From contig UQST01000066.1 in the NCBI GenBank assembly GCA_900543815.1, positions 1-7,251 of the forward strand: a stretch of 7,251 bases of DNA. The letters are read 5' to 3'. How positions within the stretch are numbered: position 1 is the stretch's first letter; the number at the start of each line of letters is the position of its first letter. Source of the stretch: an uncultured Prevotellaceae bacterium (GTDB taxonomy: Bacteria > Bacteroidota > Bacteroidia > Bacteroidales > Bacteroidaceae). The position numbers and the translations under genes were made by a program. The notes under the pieces were generated by a model. It saw only the letters and a list, made by a program, of their open reading frames with translations, was not told the DNA's origin and ran no database searches. This document shows positions 1 through 5,853 of this stretch, one piece after another.

Positions 1-62
1 AGTGACAGATATAAGGTTCTTCCTTTTCTGACTTACAAGGCTGTATGCTTAATCCCCTAGGT

Positions 63-251
63 TTATCGGGTGAGCCCCATTTTCCCCTCTTGGTTTGGCC
101 TGCACATCTGCCAGATGCCGGTCAACTTCTTCTTGGTAGGGGTCTCCATCACGTCTGTCTCTGGTGTTTGCGGGTTTTCCATGTGGGATTTTGCCTTCAT
201 GCCAAGGCTTAGGGCCAAAAGGGCCATGATGATGATTGCTGCTTTCTTCAT
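63..251 (-). CDS. Small exported protein, probable frameshifted DUF4488-like fragment
   Basis: The 62-residue product begins MKK and has a hydrophobic segment at about residues 4-17 (AAIIIMALLALSLG), which looks like a signal peptide. A polar linker follows, then the motif LTGIWQMC at about residues 44-51. A G-[IV]-W-Q-x-C motif after a signal peptide recalls the start of Bacteroidales DUF4488-type secreted proteins, which as I recall run well over 100 residues. The frame stops soon after, next to homopolymer runs (GGGG, AAAA, GGGG at about positions 76-91). Skipping one base there enters a frame reading WGSPDKPRG that stays open to the window edge. I infer a frameshifted or truncated gene, though a genuine short protein is possible. 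A perfect -7 element lies 29 bases upstream of the ATG. The function is unknown and the family assignment is from memory of the motif. Confidence 0.5.
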   Translation of the reverse strand: MKKAAIIIMALLALSLGMKAKSHMENPQTPETDVMETPTKKKLTGIWQMCRPNQEGKMGLTR

Positions 252-279
252 ATCTCGTGTGTTTTTGGTTTGCTACTTG

Positions 280-287
280 CAAAGATA
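280..287 (-). promoter_or_regulatory. Bacteroidetes -7 promoter element for the small exported protein
   Basis: On the minus strand this reads TATCTTTG, a perfect match to the Bacteroidetes primary sigma factor -7 consensus TAnnTTTG. It lies 28 bases before the start codon at 251, so transcription should begin about 20 bases upstream of the ATG. No convincing TTTG -33 box is visible at 19-21 bases. The element is divergent from the porin promoter at 411-438. Confidence 0.55.
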
Positions 288-410
288 ACGAAAACTTCTG
301 TCCCTCATACATCAGCGGGCAGTTTTTTTCTTGCAGAATAACTCATTCTCCCTCAGAGGGCTGCTGCGTGTGCCTGTGCAGTGAGACGGAAATGTGTCGG
401 CGATGAAATA

Positions 411-438
411 TTGTTGTTGCACGGGCGGTGTATCTTTG
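411..438 (+). promoter_or_regulatory. Promoter of the porin O/P-like gene
   Basis: TATCTTTG at 431-438 matches the Bacteroidetes -7 consensus TAnnTTTG perfectly. A TTGTTG run at 411-416 lies about 17 bases upstream and can serve as the -33 box. Predicted transcription starts near 445, giving a leader of about 60 bases to the ATG at 507. A GTG at 465 would leave a leader of about 20 bases. Confidence 0.6.
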
Positions 439-506
439 CGGCGTGAACGTGAAACGCTCTCCCCGTGAAAATGATGCGCGGGAATGACCATACCTTATTT
501 ATATAT

Positions 507-1640
507 ATGACAAAGAGACATACACCCACCTCCGGCCTCCTGCGCCGATGCCCGCGATTGGCTCTGTTTGTGCTCCTGGCGTTGTGCGCGGGGCAGGCCG
601 GTGCGCAGGAGAGTGGGGACGAAGGCACTTCGGCGCTGGAGCAAAGGATGAGCCGGCTGGAGACCAAGTGGGAGCATATGCCCAAGATACACGGCATACT
701 GAGAGGCAAATACGAGTATGAGCCCGAGCTGAACGCCTCCCGGTTTGAGGTGCGCAATGCCCGCCTGTCGGCCGAAGGGTCGCTGCCCCTGCGCTCTGCC
801 TATAAGCTGGAGGTGGATCTGTGCGATGAGTCGTCCATCAAGATGAAGGATGCATGGGTGCGCATCACTCCCTGGAGCACCCTGCGATTCACTGTGGGCC
901 AGCAGCGAATGCCCTTCTCCATCGATGCCCACCGCAATCCCTCGGCACAGTACTTTGCCAACCGCAGTTTCATAGCCAAGCAGGTGGGCGACATGAGAGA
1001 CGTGGGATTTCAGGCGGGATATGATTTCCTGTCGCAAGAAGGCCGCCAGGTGCTCGTGCTGGATGCCGGTCTGTTCAACGGGTCAAACCTCGACAACCAG
1101 AAGAGCGCCTGGTTCTCCTCGCCCGCCTATTCTGCCCGCCTCCAGTACTTTCCCTGCCGCGGGCTCGCTCTGGTGCCCAGTGTGCAGCACCAGCAGATAG
1201 CCGAGCGGCAGGCCGCATACACCTCGCTCGACATGGGCGCCTGGTTTGAGCGGGCAGGATGGCACGTTGAGGCCGAATACCTGCACAAGATGTATGCCCA
1301 TGATGCCTTCACCGACTGCCGCGCGGTCAACTCTATGGCCCTCTACAAGCAGCGGCTCAGGAAGCAGAAGTCCTTCGTGGAGAGCATCTCCTACCTGGGC
1401 CGCTATGACTACATGCAGGCTCACTCCTCGGGCAAGAGCGGGCTGGCCGAGGACGGCAAGCACCTGGTGCAGACCGATGCAGAGCGTCATCGCATGACCC
1501 TGGGCGTGACCCTTGCGGTGCGCAACCGCTATTTCCCCACCGACATACGCTTCAACTATGAGAAATACTGGTACCCTCACGGCGGTGACAAGGAGAGTGA
1601 GCGCGACAAGTTGGTGTGTGAGGTGATGATAAAGTTCTGA
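507..1640 (+). CDS. Phosphate-selective porin O/P family outer-membrane protein
   Basis: This encodes a predicted outer-membrane beta-barrel channel of 377 residues, a usual length for the porin O/P family. The N-terminus is basic, followed by a hydrophobic core (LALFVLLALCAGQAGA) with a signal-peptidase I-like site after AGA near residue 33. A short heptad-like helix (LEQRMSRLETKWEHM) comes next, as often found before the barrel in OprP/OprO relatives. The rest alternates polar and aromatic strands. Family-like segments include RFEVRNARLSAEG, YKLEVDL, KDAWVRITPW and FTVGQQRMPFS. The protein ends in Phe, as barrel proteins recognised by the BAM machinery usually do. I prefer ATG 507 because it puts the basic residues directly before the hydrophobic core. 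A GTG at 465 is in frame and would add 14 residues. The gene is monocistronic, with a promoter at 411-438 and a terminator at 1706-1740. Substrate specificity cannot be read from the sequence, and no phosphate-uptake genes are adjacent. Confidence 0.85.
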   Translation: MTKRHTPTSGLLRRCPRLALFVLLALCAGQAGAQESGDEGTSALEQRMSRLETKWEHMPKIHGILRGKYEYEPELNASRFEVRNARLSAEGSLPLRSAYKLEVDLCDESSIKMKDAWVRITPWSTLRFTVGQQRMPFSIDAHRNPSAQYFANRSFIAKQVGDMRDVGFQAGYDFLSQEGRQVLVLDAGLFNGSNLDNQKSAWFSSPAYSARLQYFPCRGLALVPSVQHQQIAERQAAYTSLDMGAWFERAGWHVEAEYLHKMYAHDAFTDCRAVNSMALYKQRLRKQKSFVESISYLGRYDYMQAHSSGKSGLAEDGKHLVQTDAERHRMTLGVTLAVRNRYFPTDIRFNYEKYWYPHGGDKESERDKLVCEVMIKF

Positions 1641-1705
1641 GTATAGAGTAGTTTCTTTCCTGCCCCTGTCTTTGCTTTATATGGTTGGCAAGGACGGAGG
1701 ACGAT

Positions 1706-1740
1706 GTTGCCATCCCGAGGACTTCCTGCCGGATGGCAAC
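1706..1740 (+). terminator. Hairpin terminator of the porin gene
   Basis: A perfect 10-bp inverted repeat, GTTGCCATCC (1706-1715) and GGATGGCAAC (1731-1740), encloses a 15-base loop. It is followed by a T-rich stretch, TCTCATTCTGTTTCTTCTGT. It lies 65 bases after the porin stop codon, which suits an intrinsic terminator. Confidence 0.7.
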
Positions 1741-1788
1741 TCTCATTCTGTTTCTTCTGTAAAAACAGCCCTTTCTGCTTACAAATGC

Positions 1789-1819
1789 TTGGTTATAACG
1801 ACAAAATAGTATAATTTTG
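1789..1819 (+). promoter_or_regulatory. Promoter of the LRR protein gene
   Basis: TTG at 1789-1791 (-33 like) and TAATTTTG at 1812-1819 (TAnnTTTG) are separated by 20 bases, the normal Bacteroidetes spacing. Transcription should start near 1826, leaving a leader of about 57 bases before the ATG at 1883. No Shine-Dalgarno sequence precedes the ATG; the region is A/T-rich, as is common in this phylum. Confidence 0.6.
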
Positions 1820-1862
1820 TAGCCCAAAAGCAGAATTGCTGTATAAAGTGAAACAAAATTAT
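1801..1862. repeat. Three-arm inverted repeat over the LRR promoter and leader
   Basis: ACAAAAT (1801-1807) is complementary to ATTTTGT (1814-1820). Separately, ATAATTTTGT (1811-1820) is perfectly complementary over 10 bases to ACAAAATTAT (1853-1862). The middle arm overlaps the -7 element. The first arm should lie upstream of the transcription start, so the set is more likely a DNA operator or chance A/T-rich symmetry than an RNA switch. A smaller symmetry, AGCAGAATTGCT, lies at about 1829-1840. Confidence 0.4.
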
Positions 1863-1882
1863 GTCTTTTATAAACAAATAGT

Positions 1883-2914
1883 ATGAAGAAAATCTCTACT
1901 CTCGTTGCAGCCCTGTTGCTGCTGTTCTCCAACGCCCTGAGCGCCCAGGACTATGTCATCAAGATGAAGACTGCCCATGCCATAGGCGAGTATATGGGTT
2001 TCTCTATCCAGTCCAATGGCAATGAAGTGGATATCATAGGTGCCGAGTATCAGAAGGACGATGGAAGCTTCAAGGTGACGGCTCAGGAGGTGGAGCTGCG
2101 CGGCAAGATCACCCGTCTGGACTGCAGCAGCAACTGGCTGGAGTCCATTGATGTGAGCGGAAATAACCTGCTCGTGGAGCTGTACTGCGACAACAACCGC
2201 CTCACGGATATCACTCTGGGCCAGCAGCCAAACCTGAAGGAGCTCTATGTAGGCGACAATCAGTTGGCATCCATCGACCTTTCGGGCGTGCCCAATCTGA
2301 ACATGCTCAGCATCTACAAGAACCCTCTCACCTCGCTGAACCTCAGTGCCAACACCAAGATTACCGAGCTCATCTGCCGCGAGTGCCAGCTCGAGGGAAC
2401 GCTGGACCTCAGCGCCAATCCCATGTTGCAGAAGTTGGGTTGCTATAACAACAACCTTTCAGCCATCAAGATTGCGCCTAATAGCAGTCTGGGAAAGCTG
2501 GAGATTGAGCGTAACAATATCAATGGCGAGAATATGACAGCCCTTGTGAACGCCCTGCCAAAGTTCCAGGTTCTGCCCGACTACGATGACTGGTATGGCA
2601 ATGACCCCCAGTGCATCGTGGTGCTGGAGTATGACAGCGACCTGGAGAACAATTCGCTCACCGCATCGGACCTGGCTGTGCTGAAATCGAAAGGCTGGCC
2701 TGTGAAGGCAGTGGACAATGTGGATAACTTCGGCGACATCAAGGATGTGGATGGCACAATGACCTCTATAGATAAGGTGAATGGTGCTCAGGCTGCCACA
2801 GAGCCCACTGCCGTGTATGACATCACTGGCCGTGCTGTGTCTGCCAGCAGCGCACGTGGCGGTATCTATATCCGCAAGTATGGCAACAAGGTGAGCAAGG
2901 TGCTCCTGCGCTAA
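1883..2914 (+). CDS. Secreted leucine-rich-repeat protein with T9SS-like C-terminus
   Basis: The 343-residue product starts with a clear signal peptide (MKKISTLVAALLLLFSNALSAQ, cut near residue 22). Residues 22-75 form the N-terminal cap common in Bacteroidales LRR proteins (IGEYMGFSI, then a VTAQEVELRGKIT segment). From about residue 79 to 215 there are six to seven repeats with an almost exact 21-residue period. Typical units are LYCDNNRLTDI, LYVGDNQLASIDLSG and LSIYKNPLTSLNLSA. After a linker, the final 34 residues (VYDITGRAVS, then GGIYIRKYG, ending KVSKVLLR) resemble a type IX secretion or por C-terminal sorting domain. I infer a surface-exposed or released protein using its LRR face to bind a protein or glycan; no catalytic motif is visible. 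The gene has its own promoter and shares a hairpin terminator with the convergent HU-like gene. No T9SS genes are in the window. Confidence 0.88.
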   Translation: MKKISTLVAALLLLFSNALSAQDYVIKMKTAHAIGEYMGFSIQSNGNEVDIIGAEYQKDDGSFKVTAQEVELRGKITRLDCSSNWLESIDVSGNNLLVELYCDNNRLTDITLGQQPNLKELYVGDNQLASIDLSGVPNLNMLSIYKNPLTSLNLSANTKITELICRECQLEGTLDLSANPMLQKLGCYNNNLSAIKIAPNSSLGKLEIERNNINGENMTALVNALPKFQVLPDYDDWYGNDPQCIVVLEYDSDLENNSLTASDLAVLKSKGWPVKAVDNVDNFGDIKDVDGTMTSIDKVNGAQAATEPTAVYDITGRAVSASSARGGIYIRKYGNKVSKVLLR

Positions 2915-2990
2915 CTTCCTCCCCTGACCATCATCTCCCGTCTGATTGTCTGCCGAACAGGCAGGCTCAGTGCAGACGGATACATTCGTC

Positions 2991-3022
2991 AACCCCCGAA
3001 AGGCATTGGCCCTTCGGGGGTT
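2991..3022. terminator. Shared hairpin terminator between convergent genes
   Basis: AACCCCCGAAAGG (2991-3003) pairs with CCCTTCGGGGGTT (3010-3022), giving 12 of 13 pairs with one A/C mismatch and a 6-base loop. It lies between the LRR gene (stop at 2914, plus strand) and the HU-like gene (stop at 3047, minus strand). The downstream T tract is modest on the plus strand (TTGGCTTGTTCTTG). It can plausibly end transcription from both sides. Confidence 0.75.
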
Positions 3023-3046
3023 GGCTTGTTCTTGAGGACTGACAAA

Positions 3047-3691
3047 CTATTGTTTGCGCTTCGTCACCCTTCTTGTCCACACTTTGTGGCTGCCCCGGCC
3101 AGTGCTGTCGATGGGGCAGGAGGGGTCGGAACAGAGGCTGCGCAGCTCCTGCGAGGCTGTCGTGCGGTTCATCTCATTGATGACGGCGTAGTCGTTGAGC
3201 GTGATGAATCCGCTTCGGTCAATGACATTCAGGGCATTGGCAATGCGCTCCTCCTGGGTGAACTTCTGCTTCCTGAGCTTGCGCACACCGCCTGAGTGGC
3301 GCTCCAGTTCGGTATCCATGCGCAGCTGCTTCAGCAGTTCGGGCGCCACCTTATAGTTTACGTCCTTCACCGCAACCTTGCGGTAGAGCATGCGATCATC
3401 GTCATCGGCCATCTCGGTAGGCTTCTTGTCGTCGAAGTCAAGCGACAGCGAGAAGGTGCCTATGCCGTCGAGCTTCACCGAGTAGCCCATGGCGAGCATG
3501 CGCTTCAGGTGGTCGGGGAGGTCGGTGAGCACGGCTTCCACCACGCTCTCAGACAGCGCGCGGTTGTAGCTGTGCAGCCCTTCCACCACATCCTTGGTGC
3601 TCAGCGTGCGGTTCGCAATCAGCTTGGGATACACTCGTCTTTGCCCTGCCTTGTTCAGGTCGGGCATCTCCTGTAGTAGATACTTTGCCAT
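3047..3691 (-). CDS. HU-like (HU-HIG) DNA-binding protein with C-terminal winged-helix-like extension
   Basis: The product has 214 residues. Residues 8-86 follow the Bacteroidales histone-like HU-HIG pattern: MPDLNKAG, RVYPKLI, a helix around STKDVVEGLHSYNRALSES, then VKLDGIGTFSLSL, the HU beta-sheet core. Canonical HU is about 90 residues, and many Bacteroidetes HU-HIG proteins are longer. Residues 85-99 are acidic (DFDD, ADDDD). Residues 143-208 (FTQEERIANALNVIDRSGFI, then an NRTTASQELRSL helix and HKVWTRR) look like a helix-turn-helix or winged helix followed by a basic tail ending KRKQ. I infer a nucleoid-associated or regulatory DNA-binding protein. The start ATG at 3691 fits the family N-terminus. 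The gene has a strong promoter at 3886-3918, and its leader of nearly 190 bases begins with the large palindrome 3781-3878, which may control its expression. It is monocistronic. Confidence 0.85.
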   Translation of the reverse strand: MAKYLLQEMPDLNKAGQRRVYPKLIANRTLSTKDVVEGLHSYNRALSESVVEAVLTDLPDHLKRMLAMGYSVKLDGIGTFSLSLDFDDKKPTEMADDDDRMLYRKVAVKDVNYKVAPELLKQLRMDTELERHSGGVRKLRKQKFTQEERIANALNVIDRSGFITLNDYAVINEMNRTTASQELRSLCSDPSCPIDSTGRGSHKVWTRRVTKRKQ

Positions 3692-3780
3692 AGTGCTTGT
3701 CTTTTGGTTGTATATGTTTTCTGTTTCAGTCAGCTTATTTTCTTTCTGCAGTATGCATGTTTTTTCCTTGCAGTACTGCC

Positions 3781-3878
3781 GAAATCTCCGTTTGCAGTCT
3801 TTGGATGCACATACGCAGGCTTCTGATGGCCATCCAAAGCCTTTGTACGGCCATCAGAAGCCTGCAAACGGAGATTTC
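3781..3878. repeat. Nested palindrome at the 5' end of the HU-like transcript
   Basis: Outer arms 3781-3797 and 3862-3878 are perfectly complementary over 17 bases (GAAATCTCCGTTTGCAG and its reverse complement). Inner arms 3815-3831 and 3849-3865 are also a perfect 17-base pair (GCAGGCTTCTGATGGCC and its reverse complement). The two right arms share CTGC (3862-3865), so these four bases can pair with either left arm. The unpaired left segment contains CTTTGGATG (3799-3807), perfectly complementary to CATCCAAAG (3831-3839) in the loop. Together this is a long stem whose bulge can pair with its own loop. TGCC occurs directly outside both ends (3777-3780, 3879-3882), a possible 4-base target duplication. 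It could be a regulatory leader, a non-coding RNA, or a dispersed MITE-like palindromic element. Its function is unknown. Confidence 0.8.
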
Positions 3879-3885
3879 TGCCCTG

Positions 3886-3918
3886 CAAAGATACAATTAC
3901 AAGAAGGCCAAAAGCAAA
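3886..3918 (-). promoter_or_regulatory. Promoter of the HU-like gene
   Basis: On the minus strand, TTTG (3915-3918) and TATCTTTG (3886-3893) are separated by 21 bases, which matches the Bacteroidetes consensus TTTG-N19-21-TAnnTTTG. Transcription should start around 3878-3881, so the mRNA would begin with the palindrome at its extreme 5' end. The leader to the ATG at 3691 would be nearly 190 bases. Confidence 0.7.
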
Positions 3919-4070
3919 TTTCAGGGCACTTATTTTCTTTCCCTGTCCGGCTCCCAGGGCTTTCCTGCGCTGTCCCGTGGGGCGAAAAGGTGCGGCTGGC
4001 GGGCAATAAAAGCCCTGTGGCTCACGTTATTCTATGTGTTAAAGGAAGTGTAACAAACAACAGAACCATT

Positions 4071-4703
4071 ATGCGCAAAATCATTCCCCAGCTCATCCTT
4101 GCGATGCTCATGCTCGGTTCATGCGACAACGACCCTGCCAACAAGGTGACGCTCTCGCGCCGGCAGTTGGCTCAGGCCATCGAGGGACACTATCAGGGGC
4201 ACTACAGAGTGCTGTGGGGCGACCTCGGTACAGGCGCTGCGGAGGAGGATTCTGTGGGGTGTGTGAGTATGGATGTGCAGGATTGGAACCATCGCACAGT
4301 GGTCTTCAATGACTTTCCCTTGCACCTGATAACCCAGGTGGTGGACGATGATTCGGCGCTTGCAGAAGCCTTGCGCGAGCGCCCCACTACGGCGCTTTTG
4401 TCCTATTACTCTTTCCTCGTTCCCAACGACAATTCGGTGGACCTGTACATCAAGCCGCAAGGCTTCCACATCACAGCCCCTTATGAGGGCCGTGTTGCCA
4501 ATCTCTTCTTTGCCTTCTCGAATGCCAGCCGCTTCTACGAAGTCTCGCGGCAGGAGCTTCAGGGCAAAATGGCGCTGCGAAGCCAGGATGCCATCTGTGT
4601 GCGCCTGCTCAGCATCAAGGACGACGAAGGGCGCTTGCTCTTCGAGGATACCGGCAAGGGAGCAGGCTCGAAGTTCTTCTACGTGGATTTTGTACCTGAA
4701 TAG
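4071..4703 (+). CDS. Lipoprotein, DUF4840-like
   Basis: The 210-residue product has a lipoprotein signal peptide: MRK, then a hydrophobic stretch and the lipobox LGSC with the lipidated cysteine at residue 18. Acidic residues follow the cysteine directly (CDND). In Bacteroidetes such residues can act as a surface-export signal, but this match is partial. The mature part is mostly short beta-prone stretches: GHYQGHYRV at 39-47, VSMDVQDWNHRTVVFNDFPL at 65-84, VDLYIKP at 123-129 and KFFYVDFVPE at the end. The pattern of a 'G-x-Y-x-G' strand and a later 'V-x-F-N-D-F-P' resembles Bacteroidales DUF4840 lipoproteins, an assignment from memory. ATG 4071 was chosen because it gives the lipoprotein signal; the same frame is open far upstream (from 3594) but without coding character. 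It is convergent with the HAD phosphatase gene, with 60 bases between the stop codons. The molecular function is unknown. Confidence 0.75.
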   Translation: MRKIIPQLILAMLMLGSCDNDPANKVTLSRRQLAQAIEGHYQGHYRVLWGDLGTGAAEEDSVGCVSMDVQDWNHRTVVFNDFPLHLITQVVDDDSALAEALRERPTTALLSYYSFLVPNDNSVDLYIKPQGFHITAPYEGRVANLFFAFSNASRFYEVSRQELQGKMALRSQDAICVRLLSIKDDEGRLLFEDTGKGAGSKFFYVDFVPE

Positions 4704-4763
4704 TGCGCAGCGCTTGTGCGGCTGATGCCTGGTGGCTGGCTGCCTGCGGGGGTGTACGTGCGC

Positions 4764-5546
4764 TTATATGATGCTCCAGTATTTCAGTGCGTTATAGATG
4801 CCATCGTCATCCACCGATGAGGTGGTGTAGTCTGCTGCCTTCTTCACATCTATGCTGGCATTGCCCATAGCCACACCTATTCCGGCTGCCTGGAGTATAG
4901 GCACATCGTTTCCGCCGTCTCCAAATGCCATGGTCTCTGAAATGTCGATGTGCTGCGAAGCTGCTATCTCGCGTAACCCTTTGGCCTTGTTGACCCCCTT
5001 GGCAGTAAAGTCGGCAAAGTCGGGATGCCATCTGCTGGACTCCACATGCTGTAATGAGGAGACGAACAGAGCCTCTTGCGAAGTGGAAATGAAAGGCGTG
5101 AGTTGCAATATGGGCTGGCTCAACACCAGGCTCAAGGGAACGTGACTCCTCAGGTCGGGGACGTTGAGCAGGCCCTTGAATATGCGTTCCGACTCGCTGC
5201 TGGGGTGGATGGTGGTGTAATCCTTTTGTCCTACCACTATACATGCAAAGTCCTGTGCGTCAGCCTGGTTGATAATCCATTCCACCTCATTGGCGGGTAT
5301 GGGCGTGCAGCTGACAGGCTTCTCGCCCACAAAGCAGTAGGCTCCGTTGGCTGTGATATATCCGTCTATCAGGTGCTTTATCGCATCCAGATTGTTGATG
5401 AGCGCATACGGACGGCCTGTGGAGATGAATATCCTGATGCCCTTGGCCTTGGCAATCTGAAGGGCCTGTACGGTGGAGTGGGGGATGGAATGCGTCTCGA
5501 AGCTAACCAAAGTGCCGTCGATGTCGAAGAAGAGTGCTCTGATCAT
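4764..5546 (-). CDS. Cof-type HAD-superfamily phosphatase
   Basis: This 260-residue protein has all four HAD motifs. Motif I is FFDIDGTL with catalytic Asp8 and Asp10, motif II is ISTGRP (41-46), motif III is the Lys in GVNKAKGL (about Lys187), and motif IV is GDGGND (209-214). The region between motifs II and III (about 80-180) is the C2-type cap of the Cof/YbiV group, and the length is usual for that group. Members are cytoplasmic Mg-dependent phosphatases acting on sugar phosphates, nucleotides or cofactor precursors such as pyridoxal phosphate; the actual substrate is unknown. The start at 5546 puts MIRALFFDIDG at the N-terminus as expected. An AAGGAA stretch ends two bases before the ATG, very close for a Shine-Dalgarno. 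The frame is open upstream to 5648, but that extension is not family-like. A -7 element lies at 5659-5666. The gene is divergent from the ORF6N gene. Confidence 0.92.
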   Translation of the reverse strand: MIRALFFDIDGTLVSFETHSIPHSTVQALQIAKAKGIRIFISTGRPYALINNLDAIKHLIDGYITANGAYCFVGEKPVSCTPIPANEVEWIINQADAQDFACIVVGQKDYTTIHPSSESERIFKGLLNVPDLRSHVPLSLVLSQPILQLTPFISTSQEALFVSSLQHVESSRWHPDFADFTAKGVNKAKGLREIAASQHIDISETMAFGDGGNDVPILQAAGIGVAMGNASIDVKKAADYTTSSVDDDGIYNALKYWSII

Positions 5547-5658
5547 ATTTCCTTGTTGCGATATATGTGTGTTTCTTTGTCTGTTGCAGGGGCAGTTTTG
5601 CGCGGTCTTCCGGCCATGCGGAGCGAACCGGCAGACTGCCTCTCTCATTTTCGTCCTG

Positions 5659-5666
5659 CAAAATTA
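5659..5666 (-). promoter_or_regulatory. Likely -7 element for the HAD phosphatase gene
   Basis: On the minus strand this reads TAATTTTG, matching TAnnTTTG. It lies about 112 bases upstream of the ATG at 5546. No TTTG is found at the usual 19-21 base distance, so the -33 box is weak. The predicted leader is about 105 bases. Confidence 0.4.
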
Positions 5667-5827
5667 CTAAACAAACGACAATCGGCAGGCTTATTAACAA
5701 TTATTATGTGCCGCTGTCACAAGAATGTCAAACCCCGATGGATTCTTGCCTGCATGCGCCTTCCCGACTCCCGTCGGCAGCCCGCTTTTATCCTCCCGGT
5801 CCGCTGGCAGGTGTGGATTAAAAGTGT

Positions 5828-5835
5828 TATCTTTG
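5828..5835 (+). promoter_or_regulatory. -7 promoter element for the ORF6N gene
   Basis: TATCTTTG is a perfect TAnnTTTG match 18 bases before the ATG at 5854, so the predicted leader is only about 10-15 bases. This short leader supports 5854 as the first usable start. No clear -33 TTTG is visible. Confidence 0.5.
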
Positions 5836-5853
5836 CAATAAAGTTGGAATGTA

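Larger units (their letters stand above)
3692..4070. other. Intergenic region between divergent HU-like and lipoprotein genes
   Basis: This 379-base gap holds the HU leader (3692-3880), the nested palindrome (3781-3878) and the HU promoter (3886-3918). Plus-strand frames through it give low-complexity cysteine- and serine-rich translations with no family resemblance and are probably not coding. TGCAG-type words recur on the plus strand at 3747, 3769 and 3793, with spacings of 22 and 24 bases. No clear TAnnTTTG promoter for the lipoprotein gene at 4071 could be found in 3919-4070. Confidence 0.5.
5547..5853. other. Divergent promoter region between HAD phosphatase and ORF6N genes
   Basis: This 307-base gap holds a minus-strand -7 element (5659-5666) and a plus-strand -7 element (5828-5835). 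The only other structure seen is a small 5-bp hairpin, CCGAC (5764-5768) with GTCGG (5773-5777). Short open frames here have no recognisable protein character. Confidence 0.5.

Noticed and set aside
495..1037. Minus-strand 180-codon frame inside the porin gene
   Set aside because: It is a shadow frame of a GC-rich coding region: no signal, no domain, and it is fully covered by the porin gene.
3781..3878. Integron attC site or CRISPR repeat as an explanation for the palindrome
   Set aside because: No GTTRRRY/RYYYAAC core sites are at the ends, no integrase or cassette is nearby, and there is no repeat-spacer pattern.
3697..4053. Plus-strand 118-codon open frame with a coiled-coil-like translation
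   Set aside because: Its apparent heptad repeats come from reading the palindromic arms. There is no promoter, and it overlaps the HU leader and promoter.
3594..4070. Long in-frame upstream extension of the lipoprotein gene (open from 3594)
   Set aside because: It runs antisense to the HU-like gene and through the palindrome, and has no family-like sequence. ATG 4071 directly gives a proper lipoprotein signal peptide.
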